A stretch of 64,000 nucleotides of DNA from Ceratotherium simum simum (GCF_000283155.1 NW_004454210.1:488759-552758); one strand, 5' to 3'. Counted from the first letter of the stretch, positions 36,190 through 48,664 are shown. The notes: generated from the sequence alone by a model not told the origin. Program-made: numbers and translations.

Positions 36190-38030
36190 TGAAAATATGA
36201 TTCACTGTTTTTTAAAAAATTCAAGTTTAACATGTCCACTGTAAAGGCAGAGAATTTAAGGAGAAAAGTAAAGGTCTCCCTGCTATCCCTGAACCGCCCC
36301 CACTCTCCCTCTAGTTTCCAGCAATAACAACTATTAAGCAGGTTTTTATATATCCATTTAGATAAAATGCTGCCAAGTAGTGCAAAAATATTTGTTCAAT
36401 GAAAGAAATATTTTATGCATATACATTTTATATTAACTGATTTGATGTACCATAATTTTACTAGATGTTTAGGTTGTTTCCAATTATTTACTCTGCTAAA
36501 GAATGTTGCAGTGAATATCCTTGTGTGTGTGTGTGTGTGTGTGTGTGTGATTTTATTTTTTTGGTACAACTTTATATGTATACTTGTAACTCCTCAGTGG
36601 AGTTAAGCGGAAATGCTGAGTGAAAAGGGACATTTATTTCAATTTTAGTCAGCGTCGAGAGTTTAGATCAACTACTAATTCCATAATATTGCTGCCTCAG
36701 CATTCATTTTGTGTGGCCAAGCTGCCTGCAGGGGCTTGAACTGACACTAGCCCCGCCCTTGAGTGCATGCCCTAGATAACCGTCTGCAGACTCACAAGGA
36801 AATGTAAGTGCCTGATATGGCGTCCCTAAACCACCCTGGTGATAAACAGTCTCCCCCACCTCCCAGGGCCTTTCCCTCGTACACCCCTTAGATAAGACCC
36901 CTGCCAAGCTTACCCAAATTCTGCTCTTTTTGGTTTCAATTGACCAATCCAGCCTTAGCCTGGGAACCCCAAAGCACTCCACGTGCAAACCCTACTAAAA
37001 CCATGTGCCCCAGGTTCTGCCGCTCTCTCTGCCTGCACCCTGCCCTGACCTCCCCCTGTGGCTCCTACAAGCATGCCACGGACCTCATCCAGAACTTGTG
37101 AGGAATAAACTCTATTTCAATTTTCCTCGTGGTCTTTTGTTGAACCATTGGATACTCCAGGGCTCTACTTAACAACTGTTAATTTAACAAAGTCACAACA
37201 GTTGGATATTGCCAAATTGCCCTACACCTCAAAAAATGTTGCAACATATTTGCACTTCTAACACTGAATGTGTTTCCCCCATACACCCAACAATACTGAG
37301 GATCATCAAATCTTTCATCTGTGCTATTCCAATAGGTTTAAAAAAACCCTGTGGTTTTAGTATATTTCTTTAATTATTAAAAAGGTTAAGTATTGTTTCA
37401 TATCTTTAATGGCCATTTATTTCTTTTACTATAAAATTCCTGTTCACGTCCTTTGTTTTTCTATTAGATTGTCTTTGATTTATAAAAAGCTCTTTGCATA
37501 TTAAGAAAATTAGCCCCCTTTGCTCAAGTTTATCCATTTAAAATTGTTTTCCCACTTTCCATTTATAAATTGAATTTGCATATGGTATTTTCTACCATGC
37601 AGAAATTTAAATTGTAATATGTAGGCAAATTTATCAAATCTCTGCCTTTACGACTTCTAGGTTTTGTCACTTCATAAGAAAAGTAATAATAATACATGCC
37701 TTCATCCAGAACTTTTATGATCTCTCTCTTTCACACTTAGACCTTTGAAATATATGGATTTTGGTTACAGGAGTAAGGTAGGGCCACCATTGAAATCTGT
37801 ATCCCCACCCCCAAATGGCTAGCTAAGCATCTTGGCATGACTTGTGGAATAATTCATCTTTTCCAAACTGATCTGAAATGCCACCTTTATCATAGAGTAA
37901 ATCCTCATTGTATTTAAGTTTATTTCCATTGATGTATCACTCAGTCTCTTTTAACTATTATTGCTGTATAATTCATTTTAATACCCTATACAGCCAAACC
38001 CTATACCATCCCCATCATCTTTTTCAGACT
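36190..38030 (-). mobile_element. Old LINE-1, antisense, carrying an LTR
   Basis: Reverse complement of an old L1 3' region, seen in agaatgttgcagtgaatatc and, after the LTR, gttggatattgccaaattgc and tcctgttcacgtcctttg. A (GT)n tract lies at 36522-36549. Confidence 0.6.
36712..37200 (+). mobile_element. Solo LTR candidate A
   Basis: About 489 bp from TGTGGCC to CACAACA, GC-richer than its surroundings. It has tgaccaatcc (CCAAT-type) at 36941 and an AATAAA at 37104-37109 about 90 bases before the end. Flanks tttg and gttg would be an imperfect 4-bp duplication. No internal retroviral genes. Confidence 0.6.
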
Positions 38031-38089
38031 TTTTCTGGTAAATCTTATATATTCTTCAAACCTTTTAGTTTGTAAAAAAATTCTTATCC

Positions 38090-39565
38090 TACCAAAAAGT
38101 TGCAAAAACAGTATAATGAACTTCCATATATTCTCTTAGATTCACCAATTGTTAACATTTTGCTACACTGGCTTTATCTCTTTCACAACCTATAAGTATA
38201 CAAATATTATTAATATTTTAACTGAGCTATTAGAGAATAAGTTGTGGACATCATGTCCTTTCATTCCTATATGCCATATTATAAATGTGACCAAGGAACC
38301 AGGCAAGGAAACGGTTACTGAGGATCTGGTTAATACCATGCATAATTTGTCAAGTGTTTTTCAGACAAAAAGAAACTATGTGTTCTGTTTTGCAGAGAAA
38401 TTACACCTTTGCAGAAAGACCCCAGCAAATTGTTCCAGCACCAGATGTCCTAAAGTTACCTTAACTCACTAGCATCTTAAATTCTCCTCCTCTGGGAGGG
38501 TCCAAACAGCCATTTTTAGATCATGTGATGTTATGTAATAACATGTATACATGCTACGCATGCACCTTAAAGGAACACAGTTGTTACAGTTGTTATGCAA
38601 ATTAACCTTGACATCCTGCTTTCTTTTATATAAAGTCTCTACCGGCATTGAGCTTGGGGAGACACTACTTTGGGAGTTATCCCCGGTGCTCTTCATTGCT
38701 TGTGTAAGCAATAAACCTTTCTTCACCTACTTTGGCCTTGGTTGTGCTTTTTGGCTCTGCACTCACTAAGAGACGAACTCACTCAGTACAGTTACATAAA
38801 TACCCTAACAAGACAGATATTCCCTTATATACCATGGTATAATTACAAAATATATTTAATTTAACATTGATATGATACTAATGTGTAGTCTATGTTCAAA
38901 TTTCAGCAATTTTTCCAAAACTCCTTCACAACAATTTTTCCCCCTGGGCTAGAGTCTAATCTAGGATCATGAGTACATTTAGTTGCCATGTCTCTTTAGA
39001 CTCCTTCAAGTTAGAATAGTTCTTCAGCTTTTGTCCTTCATGACACTAACATTTTTGAAGAGAACAGACCAGTTATTTGCAGAATGTCCTTTAATTTGGG
39101 TTTGTCTGAGTTTCATTCTGATTAAATTCAAGTTATGCATTTTGACAAAAATTCTAAATGAGTAATGTGTCTTTTTAAGTGCATCACACCTGGAAGTACT
39201 TAATTTCACCTTGGCTCATTATTGGTGATGTTAACTTTGATTACTTGGTTAAGATGATGCCCAGAGTTCTCCACTGTAAAGGTTTTAACTGTTCCTCCCT
39301 ATGTAATTAATGAGTAATGTGGAAAGATACTTTAAGGCTTATAAACATCCTGCTCACCAATAAATCTGCACTCAATGGTTTTATTATCCACTGATGATTC
39401 TTGCTTAAATCTATTATTACTATGATGGTTATAATATGGCAATTTTCTAACTCTATTTTTCCTTCTACATTTAGTTGGCATTATAGTGTAAAGAAGAGCT
39501 TCCCGTTTGCTTATCTATCTAACCAATCTATCTTATCTGTTTTAATATCAGTATGGATACATGAA
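38090..39565. mobile_element. Ancient interspersed repeat, copy 1, split by LTR B
   Basis: The outer parts (about 38090-38285 and 38797-39565) read as one old mammalian repeat, including agttgccatgtctctttaga and atttgggtttgtctgagttt. I cannot assign the family. The same sequence recurs at 39843-40650. Confidence 0.5.
38286..38796 (+). mobile_element. Solo LTR B
   Basis: 511 bp from TGTGACC to GTTACA, with TAAA directly on both sides (a 4-bp target duplication, typical of class I ERVs). TATATAAAG lies at 38627 and AATAAA at 38710. No gag, pol or env sequence is attached, so it is a recombined remnant of an endogenous retrovirus. Confidence 0.75.
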
Positions 39566-39591
39566 TTATTTATTTATTTATTTAATTTTAA

Positions 39592-39842
39592 TTTTTTTTT
39601 GAGGAAGATTGGCCCTGTGCTAACATCTGTTGCCAATCTTCCTCTTCTTCTTTTTTCTTCCCAAAGCCCCAATACATAGTTGTGTATCATAGCTATAGAG
39701 TTGTAGCTCTTCTATGTGAGACGCCACCTCAGCATGGCTTGATGAGCAGTGAGTAGGTCCGCACCTGGGATCCGAACCGGTGAACCCTGGGCTGCCAAAG
39801 CAGAACGCGTGCACTTAACCGCTATGCCACCGGGCTGGCCCC
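39592..39842 (-). mobile_element. ERE-type SINE, antisense
   Basis: Poly-T, then gaggaagattggccctgtgc, to ccaccgggctggcccc. Flanks resemble each other over about 20 bases (tcagtatggatacatgaatt against tcagtggggatacacgaatt), an unusually long but diverged duplication. Confidence 0.93.
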
Positions 39843-40650
39843 TTCAGTGGGGATACACGAATTTTTTAAAATAAACATTTAATTTTAGAATAGTTTAGAT
39901 TCACAGAAAAACTGTGAAGATAGTACAAATAGTTTCCCTATACTCCATACTCAGTTTCCCATATTATTAACACCTTACATTAATATGGTACATTTATTAC
40001 ATTTAGTGAAGCAATAAGGACACATTATTATTAACCAAAGTCCATACTTTATCAGATTTCCTTAGTTTATACCTAATGCCCTTTTTCTGTTCCAGAATCT
40101 CATCTAGAATACCACATTGTATTTAGTCATTACGTCTCCTTAGGTTATTCTGGTCTGTGACAGTTCCTCAGACTTTTCTTGTTTTTTATGGCCCTAAAAG
40201 TTTTGAAAAGTACTGGTCAGGTATTTTGTAGAATGTCATTCATTTGGGTTTGTCTGATGTTTTTCTCATGATTAGAATGGGGCTATAGGTTTTGGGGAGG
40301 AAGACTTTAAAGTACCATTCTCATCATATATTAAGAGTACCTACCATCAGCACGACTTATCACTGTTGATGTTGACCTTGACTACCTGGCTGAAGTAGTG
40401 CTTGTTCTTCACTGTAAAGTTACTCTTTTTTTCCTTCCTATATTATACTCTTTGGAAGGAAGTTACTATGCACAACCCACTCTTAAAGAGTGGGGAGTTA
40501 TGTTCCACCTTCTTAAGGCAGAGTATCTCCATTTGGAATTCTGCACGGACGAGTTGTCTATTTGCTCCCATTTATTTATTTATTCAATCATTTATTTATA
40601 TCAGTATGTACTCATGGATATTTATACTTTGGTTATAATTCAAGACTACT
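39843..40650. mobile_element. Ancient interspersed repeat, copy 2
   Basis: Second diverged copy of the repeat at 38880-39565, sharing tcattt(g)ggtttgtctga, cttcactgtaaag and the order of segments. Family not assigned. Confidence 0.5.
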
Positions 40651-41630
40651 ATATTGCTCAAATTGCTGCAACTTTGATCACTGGGAGCTCTTTTACTTGG
40701 CTCTTGTGTTCCTTTGACATACTCCCCGTTATTGTGAGGTTTTTTTCTTTACTTTCTAGCACTACAAGATGCTCCAGGCTCATCTTCTATATTTTTCTCT
40801 CTTCCATACTAGAATCAGCCATTTTTCCAAGGAGCTCTGGATATTTGTCTTTGAGGGTCTCATTTCTGCTTTTTGTTTTTTTAATGCTTTTTTCACTCAT
40901 GATGCTTTCACTCATGAGCTTGGCATTTAAGGGAATATTTTGAGGTCTGGGTTGAAATTTCTTAGAGAGATGTGCATTTGCTTCAGCCTAGCATATGGCT
41001 GGCACTACCAAGCTAGTGCCATTTTAAATAAAATTCTGGGCTAGAGGCTTTTCACAACACACATGTAGTTTATTGCACCAATAAATTGTACCAGTGCAAA
41101 ATTCATGCCTGTAAACCTGTGTGAGAGTTGGATTGTGGTTACAAATTCTCAGGATAAATTTGCCACTATCTTCTCTCCCCAAACTCATTACCAAGGTTGA
41201 GACAGGCAGTTTCCTTGCTTGTCTCTTCTGCATGGATGTGTTTATTTCTCTTTTATTCTTATACTAAGACTGCAGCCTACTGGAGGTCTAGCTTTAAGCA
41301 GGAGTATCTTTTAACATTTTCCACTATGGGTGAGGCTTAAGTTTTATATTTTGTCCCCAACTTCATGTAGACATTAAATATAAAGCCCAGATCTACAGAA
41401 ATAAGCTGAAACCCTTAGGGTGACAGTCTGCTTTAGTGCTTGATTACCTCTCAGGTTCCTGCTTCCACTCTATTTTTGGAATCTGAAGATGCTTTATTGT
41501 CATGTCAACTCTGTGATGAGATTAAAAACACAGTTTTGATATTTTTATCCAGCATTCTAGATATTTTCTTCAAGGGAGTTTTTCAGGATATCTAATCTAC
41601 CATATTCCCATGAACAGATACATAGAAAAC
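40650..41630. other. Intron 15 sequence, nothing firm recognised
   Basis: About 1 kb without a clear gene. The first part continues the style of the old repeat before it. Confidence 0.35.
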
Positions 41631-42934
41631 AAAAAGTAATATGGCAGATGTAAATTCAACCATATCAATAATAACATTAAACGTGAATGGATTAAACAAT
41701 TCAATCAAAAGGCAGAGATAGCTAGACTGGTTTAAAAACACGTGATCCAACTATATGCTGTCTACAAGAGACACACTTTAGATTCAAAGATGCAAATAGA
41801 TTGAAAATACAAGGATGGAAAAACATATATCATGCAAACACAAACCATGAGAAATCTGGAGAAGCTCTACCAATATCAGAAAAAACAGTTTCTAAAATAA
41901 AAAATGTTATACAGATAAAGAGGGATATTTCATAATGATACAAGGGTCATCCATGAGGAAAATATAAGAATTATAAACATATATCTTCCTGATAAGAGAG
42001 TATCAAAATACACGAAGCAAAAACTGACAGAAGTGAAGGGAGAAATAGACAAATCAACAATAAAAGGTGGAGACTTCAATACTCCATTTTTAATAATGGA
42101 TAGAACAACTAGACAGAACATTAAGAAAGAAATAGAAGACTTAAACAACACTATAAAACCTAATAGATATCTACAGAACATTCTACCCCAAAACAGTGAA
42201 ATACACATTCTTCTAAAGTGCATATGTAACATTTGCCAGGACAGACCATATAACAAATCTCAACAAACTTAAAAGGATAGAAACATATGAAGTATGTTCT
42301 TCAACCACACTAGAATGAAATTAGAAATCAAAAGCAGAATAAAATTTGGAAAACACAAATATGTGGAAATTAAACAAAACATTTCTAAATAACATATGGG
42401 TTAAAGGAGAAATCAGAAAATGCTTTGTAATGAATGACAACAAACTTATGGGATGCAGCTGAAGCTTAGAGGGAATTTTATAGTTGTAAATGCCTATATC
42501 ACGAAAGAAAGATCTCAAGTAAAAAAACCTAAACTTCCAACTTAAGACACTGGAAAAAGAGCAAACTAAAACTAAAGTAAGCAGAAGAAAGAAAATCATA
42601 TAGATTAGAGTGTAAATTAATGAAATAGAGAATTAAAAAAAGAGAAAAGTAATTAAAACCAAAAGCTGGTTCTCTGAAAATATCCACAAAATTGACAAAC
42701 TTTTAGCTAGATTGACCAAGAAAAAAATGAGAAGACTCACATGAAAAAGGAGACGGAACATTAGTACCAATTTATTAATAATAAATAAGTTTTATTTATT
42801 TACAGAAACAAAAAGATTACATATAAAGGAACACCATGAACTATGTATGCCAACATACTAAATAACTTAGATGAAATGGACAAATGTCATTTCTATAAAG
42901 CCACAAACTACTGAAACTGACTCAAGAAGTAATA
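41630..42934 (+). mobile_element. Old LINE-1 ORF2 5' part, sense
   Basis: Endonuclease region order (aacgtgaatggattaaacaa, tatatgctgtctacaagaga), stopping at about 42934 within ctcaagaagtaatagac. It continues at 43331. Defective. Confidence 0.8.
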
Positions 42935-43330
42935 GACAGAAGATGGCGGCGTAGGCAGATTCTGAACTCACCTCTTCCCGCAGACACAGCCAATTTACAA
43001 CTACTCGTGGAAAAATTACCCCTGAGACAGAACTGAAAACTGGATAAGAGGAACTCCTGCAACAACGGACAATCCTAATTGAGGTAGAAGAGGCAGAAAC
43101 TCCCTTCTGGAGAGGAAAAACACCGCCTTCACAAGCTGCAGCGCCTCACGGCCACCTGGGAGCAGCCCAAAGGTACGCAGCCCTCCCTGGAGGAGCAGGA
43201 CCCTGAGCTGGGGAGCGCCCCCGCTGTGGGCATTTTGTGGACCCAGCATGATCCAGATGAGTGGCATAATATCTGACTTTGCCTGCTACTAAAACGTTGG
43301 GGAGTACCCCCAGAAAAGCTGGTTTACAAA
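42935..43330 (+). mobile_element. Isolated LINE-1 5' UTR fragment
   Basis: Starts agaagatggcggcgtaggca, the typical start of an active-type L1 5' UTR with a YY1-like gatggcggc. It continues GC-rich (gcagcgcctcacggccacct) to about ccagaaaagctggtttac. No ORF1, ORF2, 3' UTR or poly-A follows; the host old L1 resumes at once. Orientation matches the host L1 and is antisense to ALMS1. Confidence 0.75.
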
Positions 43331-45960
43331 GAAATTTAAAAAATTACCTACAAAGTAAAGTCCAGGCCCAGATGGTTTCACCCCTGAATTCTGCGAAACA
43401 TTTAAAGAATTAATATTAATTTTTCATAAATTCTTTGTGAAAATAAAGAATATGGAATACTTCTCAGTTCACTTTATGAAGCCCGTGTTACCCTAATAAT
43501 AAAACCCAACAAAGACATCACAAGAAAACTACAGACTAATATCTCTTATGAATGTGGACACAAAAATCCTCAACAAAATGCTAGCAAACTAAATTCAGCA
43601 ACATATAAAAAGAATTATACACCATGACCAAGTGGGATTTACCCCACAAACGCAAGGTTGGTTCAACATCCAAAAATCAACCTATATTAGAATGACAAAG
43701 AAAACTCACTTGATCATCTCAAAAGACACAGAAAAAGCATTTGACAAAATCCAATGCTTTTTGATAAAAACACACAACACACTAGGAATAGACAGGAACT
43801 CTGTCAATCTGATAAAGGACATCTATGAAAAACTCACAGCTAAAATCATACACAATGATGAAAGACAGGATGTCTGTCCCCTATACAGGAACATACAAGG
43901 ATATTTGCTCTTGCAACTTCTATTCAACATTTTACTAGAGGTGCTAGCCAGGGCAATTAGGAGAAAAAAAAAAGGCATGCAGATTGCAAAGGAAGAAGTA
44001 AAACTACATTTCACAGATGACAAGATCTTGTACCTAGAAAATCCTAAGGAATACATTAAAAATCTATTAGAACTAATAAACGAGTTCAGCATGGTTGCAG
44101 AATACAAGATAAACATAAAACATCAATTGTATTACTACACGCTTGCAATTAAGAAACTGAAAACAAAATTAAGGAAACCATTCTATTCACAATAGCATCA
44201 AAAAAATTAAAATATTTAGGAATAAATTTAACAAAAGAAGTGCAAAACTTCTACTCTGAAAACTACAAAACATTGTGGAAAGAAATTAAAGATCTATATA
44301 AAGGAAGAACATCCCATGTTCATGGATTGGAAGATTTAACACTGTTAAGAAGGCAATATTCCCCAAACTGATCACAGATTCAACACAATCCCTACCAAAA
44401 TCCCAGCCAATTTCTTTGTGGAAGCTGCCAACCTGATTCCAAAATTCATATGGAATTGTAAGGGACCCAGAATAGCCAACAGAATCCTGAAAAATAAGAC
44501 AAAGTTGGAGGACTTACACTTCCCAATTTCTAAACTTACTAGAAAGCAAGAGTAATCAAGACAGTATGGCACTAACACAAGGATAGACATATAGATCAAT
44601 GGAATGGAATTGAGAGTCCAGAAATAAACCCATATAACTGTGGCCAAATGATTTTCAATAAGGGTGCCATGCCCAGTGAATAAGGAAAGAACATTCTTTT
44701 CAAGAAATGGTGCTGGGACAACTGGATATCCACATGGAAAAAAATAAAGTTGGACACTTACCTCATATCATATACAAAAATTAACTCAAAATGGATCAAA
44801 GACCTAAATGTAAAGCTAAAACTATAAAACTCTTAGAAGAAAACATAAAGGTAAATCTTCATGACCTTGGATTTGGCAAAGGATTGCTAGATAGGATACC
44901 AAGAGCATGAGCAACAAAAGAAAAACTAGATAAATTATTCTTCATCAAAGTTAAAAACCTTTGCGCTTTAAAGAACACCATCAAGAAAGCGGAAAGATAA
45001 TCCACAGAATGGGAGAAAATATTTGCAAATCAAAATTTTCATAAGGAATATGCATCTAGAATACATAAAGAACTCTTACAACTCAATAAAAAGAGAAATA
45101 ACCTAAATAAAAACCGGACCAGAATCTGAACAGACATTTCTCCAAGGAAGACATACAATTGGCTAATAAGCACACAAAAAGACGTTCAACATCATTATCA
45201 TGAGGGAAATGCAAATCAAAAGCAAAATGAGATAGCAGTTCACACCCACTAGGATGGCTAAAATAAAAAAGTCAGATGGTAAGAAGTGTTGGTGAAGTTC
45301 TAGAGAAACTGGAATTTCTGCTAGTGGGAATTTAAAATGGTGCAGCCACTTTGGCAAACGGTCTGACAGTTCCTCAAATAATTAAACATAAAGTTATCAC
45401 ATGACCCCACAATTCCACTCCCAGGTATATCCGAGAGAAATTAAAATATATGTCCATACAAAAACTTGTACATGAACGTTTATAGAAAGGTTATACATAA
45501 CAGCCAAAAGGTAGAAACAATCCAAATGTCCATCAATGAATAAGTGGATAAACAAAATGTGGTCTAGACATTCAATGGAATATTATTCAGCCTTTAAATG
45601 AATAAAGTATTGATTTATGTTATAACTTGGATGAACCTGAAAACATTCTTAGTTATAAGAAGGCAGTCACAAAAGTCTATATATTGTATGATTCAATTTC
45701 CCAGAACAGGGAAATCTATAGAGACAAAGTAGATCAGTGGTTGATTTAGGACTGAGAGCAGGGTGATGAGGGGGTAAGGGGTGACAGCTAAAGCGTATAG
45801 GGTTTCTTTTTGTGTTGAAATGTTCTAAAATTAACTGTGTTGATGGTTACACATATCTGTGAATAGGGTAAAAACCATTTGACTGTACACTTTAAATGGG
45901 TGAATTCTATGATATGCGCATTATATATCAATGAAGCTGTCTGTAAAAATGTTCTATGGG
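43331..45960 (+). mobile_element. Old LINE-1 3' part, sense
   Basis: Continues the element at 41630 from ccaggcccagatggtttcac through reverse transcriptase remnants (a 187-codon broken stretch at 43632-44195) to a 3' end near 45950. About 40 bases of L1 are missing at the junction with the 5' UTR fragment. Confidence 0.8.
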
Positions 45961-46466
45961 AATCTGGAAAGGTTTTTTTAAAAAATTTTTTTATTTATAC
46001 CTATCTATTAGATCAACCTCATTATTTGCATCATTCCCAGATTTTTTTTAACTTTTTGTTTTTGTTTTTTTAATTTCATTCATATGATCTAAGTTCCCTA
46101 CTGCTATTCCGCATTGTCCATTTCTCCTCAAAGGTCCCCTAGGGTTTTCTGTTAGTTTATGGCCTGTTTTGCATTTTTTTTCCCCACAAGCAAATTTCCC
46201 TCTCCACTCCTAAGCATCTTTTGTCTAACAATATATTATGAGTTGTTTTCATACAATTCTATATATTCTTTTTTAAGGCAATATAAACTTCCTTATTGAT
46301 GGTGCTCCCAGTTTTCATTTTATTTTTTATGTTATTTCATGTTTAAAGATTTATGTTATAGCCTCATTGTGGACTGAAAATCAGTATAAATATATTTCTC
46401 CTTAATTACTGCAACACTTTTGGTGTAGAATTTAATTTCATCTATATTAATATCATGTCTCCAAAT
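45961..46466. other. T-rich intronic sequence
   Basis: No gene recognised. Possibly decayed antisense L1. Confidence 0.3.
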
Positions 46467-46472
46467 TCTTTT

Positions 46473-46677
46473 TTTTTTTTTATAATTTATTTATTTTTTT
46501 CCCCCAAAGCCCCAGTAGATAGTTGTATGTCATAGTTGCACACCCTTCTAGTTGCTGTATGTGGGACACGGCCTCAGCATGGCTGGAGAAGTGGTGCGTC
46601 GGTGCGCGCCCGGGATCAAAACCGGGCCGCCAGCAGCGGAGCGCGTGCACTTAATCGCTAAGCCACGGGGCCGGCCC
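46473..46677 (-). mobile_element. ERE-type SINE, short form, antisense
   Basis: Poly-T, then ccccaaagccccagtagata, to ccacggggccggccc. Flanks ctccaaattctttt and tccaaatttcttttt indicate a target duplication. Confidence 0.95.
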
Positions 46678-46766
46678 TCCAAATTTCTTTTTGATATGTC
46701 TCTAGTTTTCTTTTTACTTTCAACCTTTCTGTTTTTTTTTTTCTTTTTTCTTTCTTTTTAAATGTC

Positions 46767-47066
46767 TTTTTTTTTTTTTTCCTGTGAGGAAGATCAGCCC
46801 TGAGCTAACATCCATGCCAATCCTCCTCTTTTTGCTGAGGAAGACTGGCTCTGAGCTAACATCTATTGCCAATCCTCCTCCTTTTTTTTCCCCAAAGCCC
46901 CAGTAGATAGCTGTATGTCACAGTTGCAGATCCTTCCAGTTACTGTATGTGGGACGCTGCCCCAGCACGGCCGGAGAAGTGGTGAGTCGGTGCATGCCTG
47001 GGATCCGAACCCAGGCCGCCAGCAGCAGAGCGTGCTCACTTAACAGCTAAACCACGGGGCCGGCCC
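46767..47066 (-). mobile_element. ERE-type SINE, long form, antisense
   Basis: tgtgaggaagatcagccctg at the start, both gagctaacat repeats, and ccacggggccggccc at the end. It lies only 90 bases from the previous ERE in the same orientation. No clear target duplication. Confidence 0.93.
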
Positions 47067-47995
47067 TCTAAGTTGTTTTATTTTCAATGTGTCTGCTATA
47101 TAGCATGCAACTGAGTTTGTTTTATAACTTAATCTGAGAATTTTTTTTAATAGGTAAACTTATCCCATATATGTTTATTTATATAGTCTTATGCTCTCCA
47201 CTCTCTCATTTTATGGTATTTTTTCTTTTGTTACAAATTTACTTTGTGTTCTTTTTTCTTCCCTCTATCCCCCTCTGCTACTCCTACCATTTCTCTAAAT
47301 ATTTTGGATATTTTATGGTTTGATTTTAACTCTTTTAGAAGTAACTTTTATAATATTAGTATTCTATACTTATGTATGTATTGTTTGATTTATCAACTTT
47401 AAAGATGAAATTAGTTCACTTATACTTCCTTTAACCTCCCTTTCCTCTGCCTGTCCCCTTGCTGATTTTCTCTCTGCTTTCTCTGCATGGATGTTTATAT
47501 GATTTGTTCTTTTTCTTTGAAATTCAGTACTATCACCAACATACGTCTGGGTGTTGATTATTATATATCAATTTTTCCTAGGACTTGGTATGTCCTTTTA
47601 AACTGCAGGTTGAATTTCCTTATACATTTTATTATTTTTTTAATCTTCTTTAGAGACACCAACAGACATTGTGTTGGATTTTCACTGTCAGTCCTCAAAT
47701 TATTATTTTTTCCAATTGCTTTCATCTCCTTTTTCTCTTAATTGGTACAATTTTTTCTCTTCAATTTTTTTTCTCATCTCCTATCTCTCTCTTTACATCT
47801 CATTATTATCTCAACTTTTATTTATTTCATGTCTTCTATAATTATTCAGAGTGTAAAATATTTAGAAAAAATTTTCTTCTGTCTTTTAGAACGTACTTTT
47901 ACAGAACATAATTCCATCCTTCTTTTCCAAGCTCTCTCTCCTACACTACCCATTGCACAGTTGCAATGTTCTACCTTTTCATCCTATACATTCTT
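47067..47995. other. T-rich intron 15 sequence
   Basis: Strong T/C bias; likely decayed antisense LINE sequence, but I cannot place it. No gene. Confidence 0.3.
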
Positions 47996-48023
47996 TTTTT
48001 CTTTATTGTGGTAAAAAACACAT

Positions 48024-48378
48024 TGGTGGTATAGCAGTTAAGATTTGATGCTCTTACCAGGGTGGCCCAGGTTTACTTTCCGGTCTGGGAACCAAACCAC
48101 CCGTCTTTCAGTTGTCGTACTGTGGCAGCTGCATGTTGCTGTGATGCTGAAAGCTATGGTACTGGTATTTCAAATACCAGCAGGGTGACCCAGCTGGTGG
48201 ACAAGTTTCCATGGAGCTTCCAGACTAGGAAGAAGGACCTGGCCACCCACTTTTGAAAAAATTGGCCATGAAAACCCTACGAATAGCAACAGACCACTGC
48301 AAAAAGACTGGGCAAGGCTCAGCTCCGCTGTATACCAAGCTAGGAGTCGGAATCGACTTGACAACACTAAAAACAACA
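48024..48378 (+). mobile_element. tRNA-type SINE different from ERE
   Basis: Starts tggtggtatagcagttaaga (A-box-like) with a degenerate B-box region ggtttactttcc. Its body reads gaccactgcaaaaagactgg, and it ends ggagtcggaatcgacttgac plus an ACA/A-rich tail. aaaaaacacat is repeated exactly at 48013-48023 and 48379-48389. The body does not resemble the ERE sequence. Family not named. Confidence 0.7.
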
Positions 48379-48420
48379 AAAAAACACATAACATTAAATT
48401 TACCATTTAAACATTTTTTT

Positions 48421-48664
48421 GGGGGGGTGGATGAGGAAGATTAGCCCTGAGCTAACATCTGTTGCCAATCCTCTTCTTTTTGCTGAGGAAGACTGGCCCT
48501 GGGCTGACATCCATGCCCACCTTTCTCTATTTTATATGTGGGACGCCTGCCACAGCATGGCTTGACAAGTGGTGTGTTGGTGCATGCGGAGATCCGAACC
48601 TGTGAACCCCGGGCCGCCACAGCAGAGCGCGCACACTTAACCACTATGCCACCGGGCCGGTCCC
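48421..48664 (-). mobile_element. ERE-type SINE, antisense
   Basis: gaggaagattagccctgagc to ccaccgggccggtccc. Flanks taaacattttt and taaccattttt support a diverged duplication. Confidence 0.94.

Noticed and set aside
36712..38796. A provirus between the two LTR-like units
   Set aside because: The two LTRs are unrelated in sequence, and between them lie L1 and other repeat sequences, not retroviral genes.
43632..44195. A 187-codon protein-coding gene
   Set aside because: It is a decayed stretch of LINE-1 reverse transcriptase with L1 sequence continuing on both sides.
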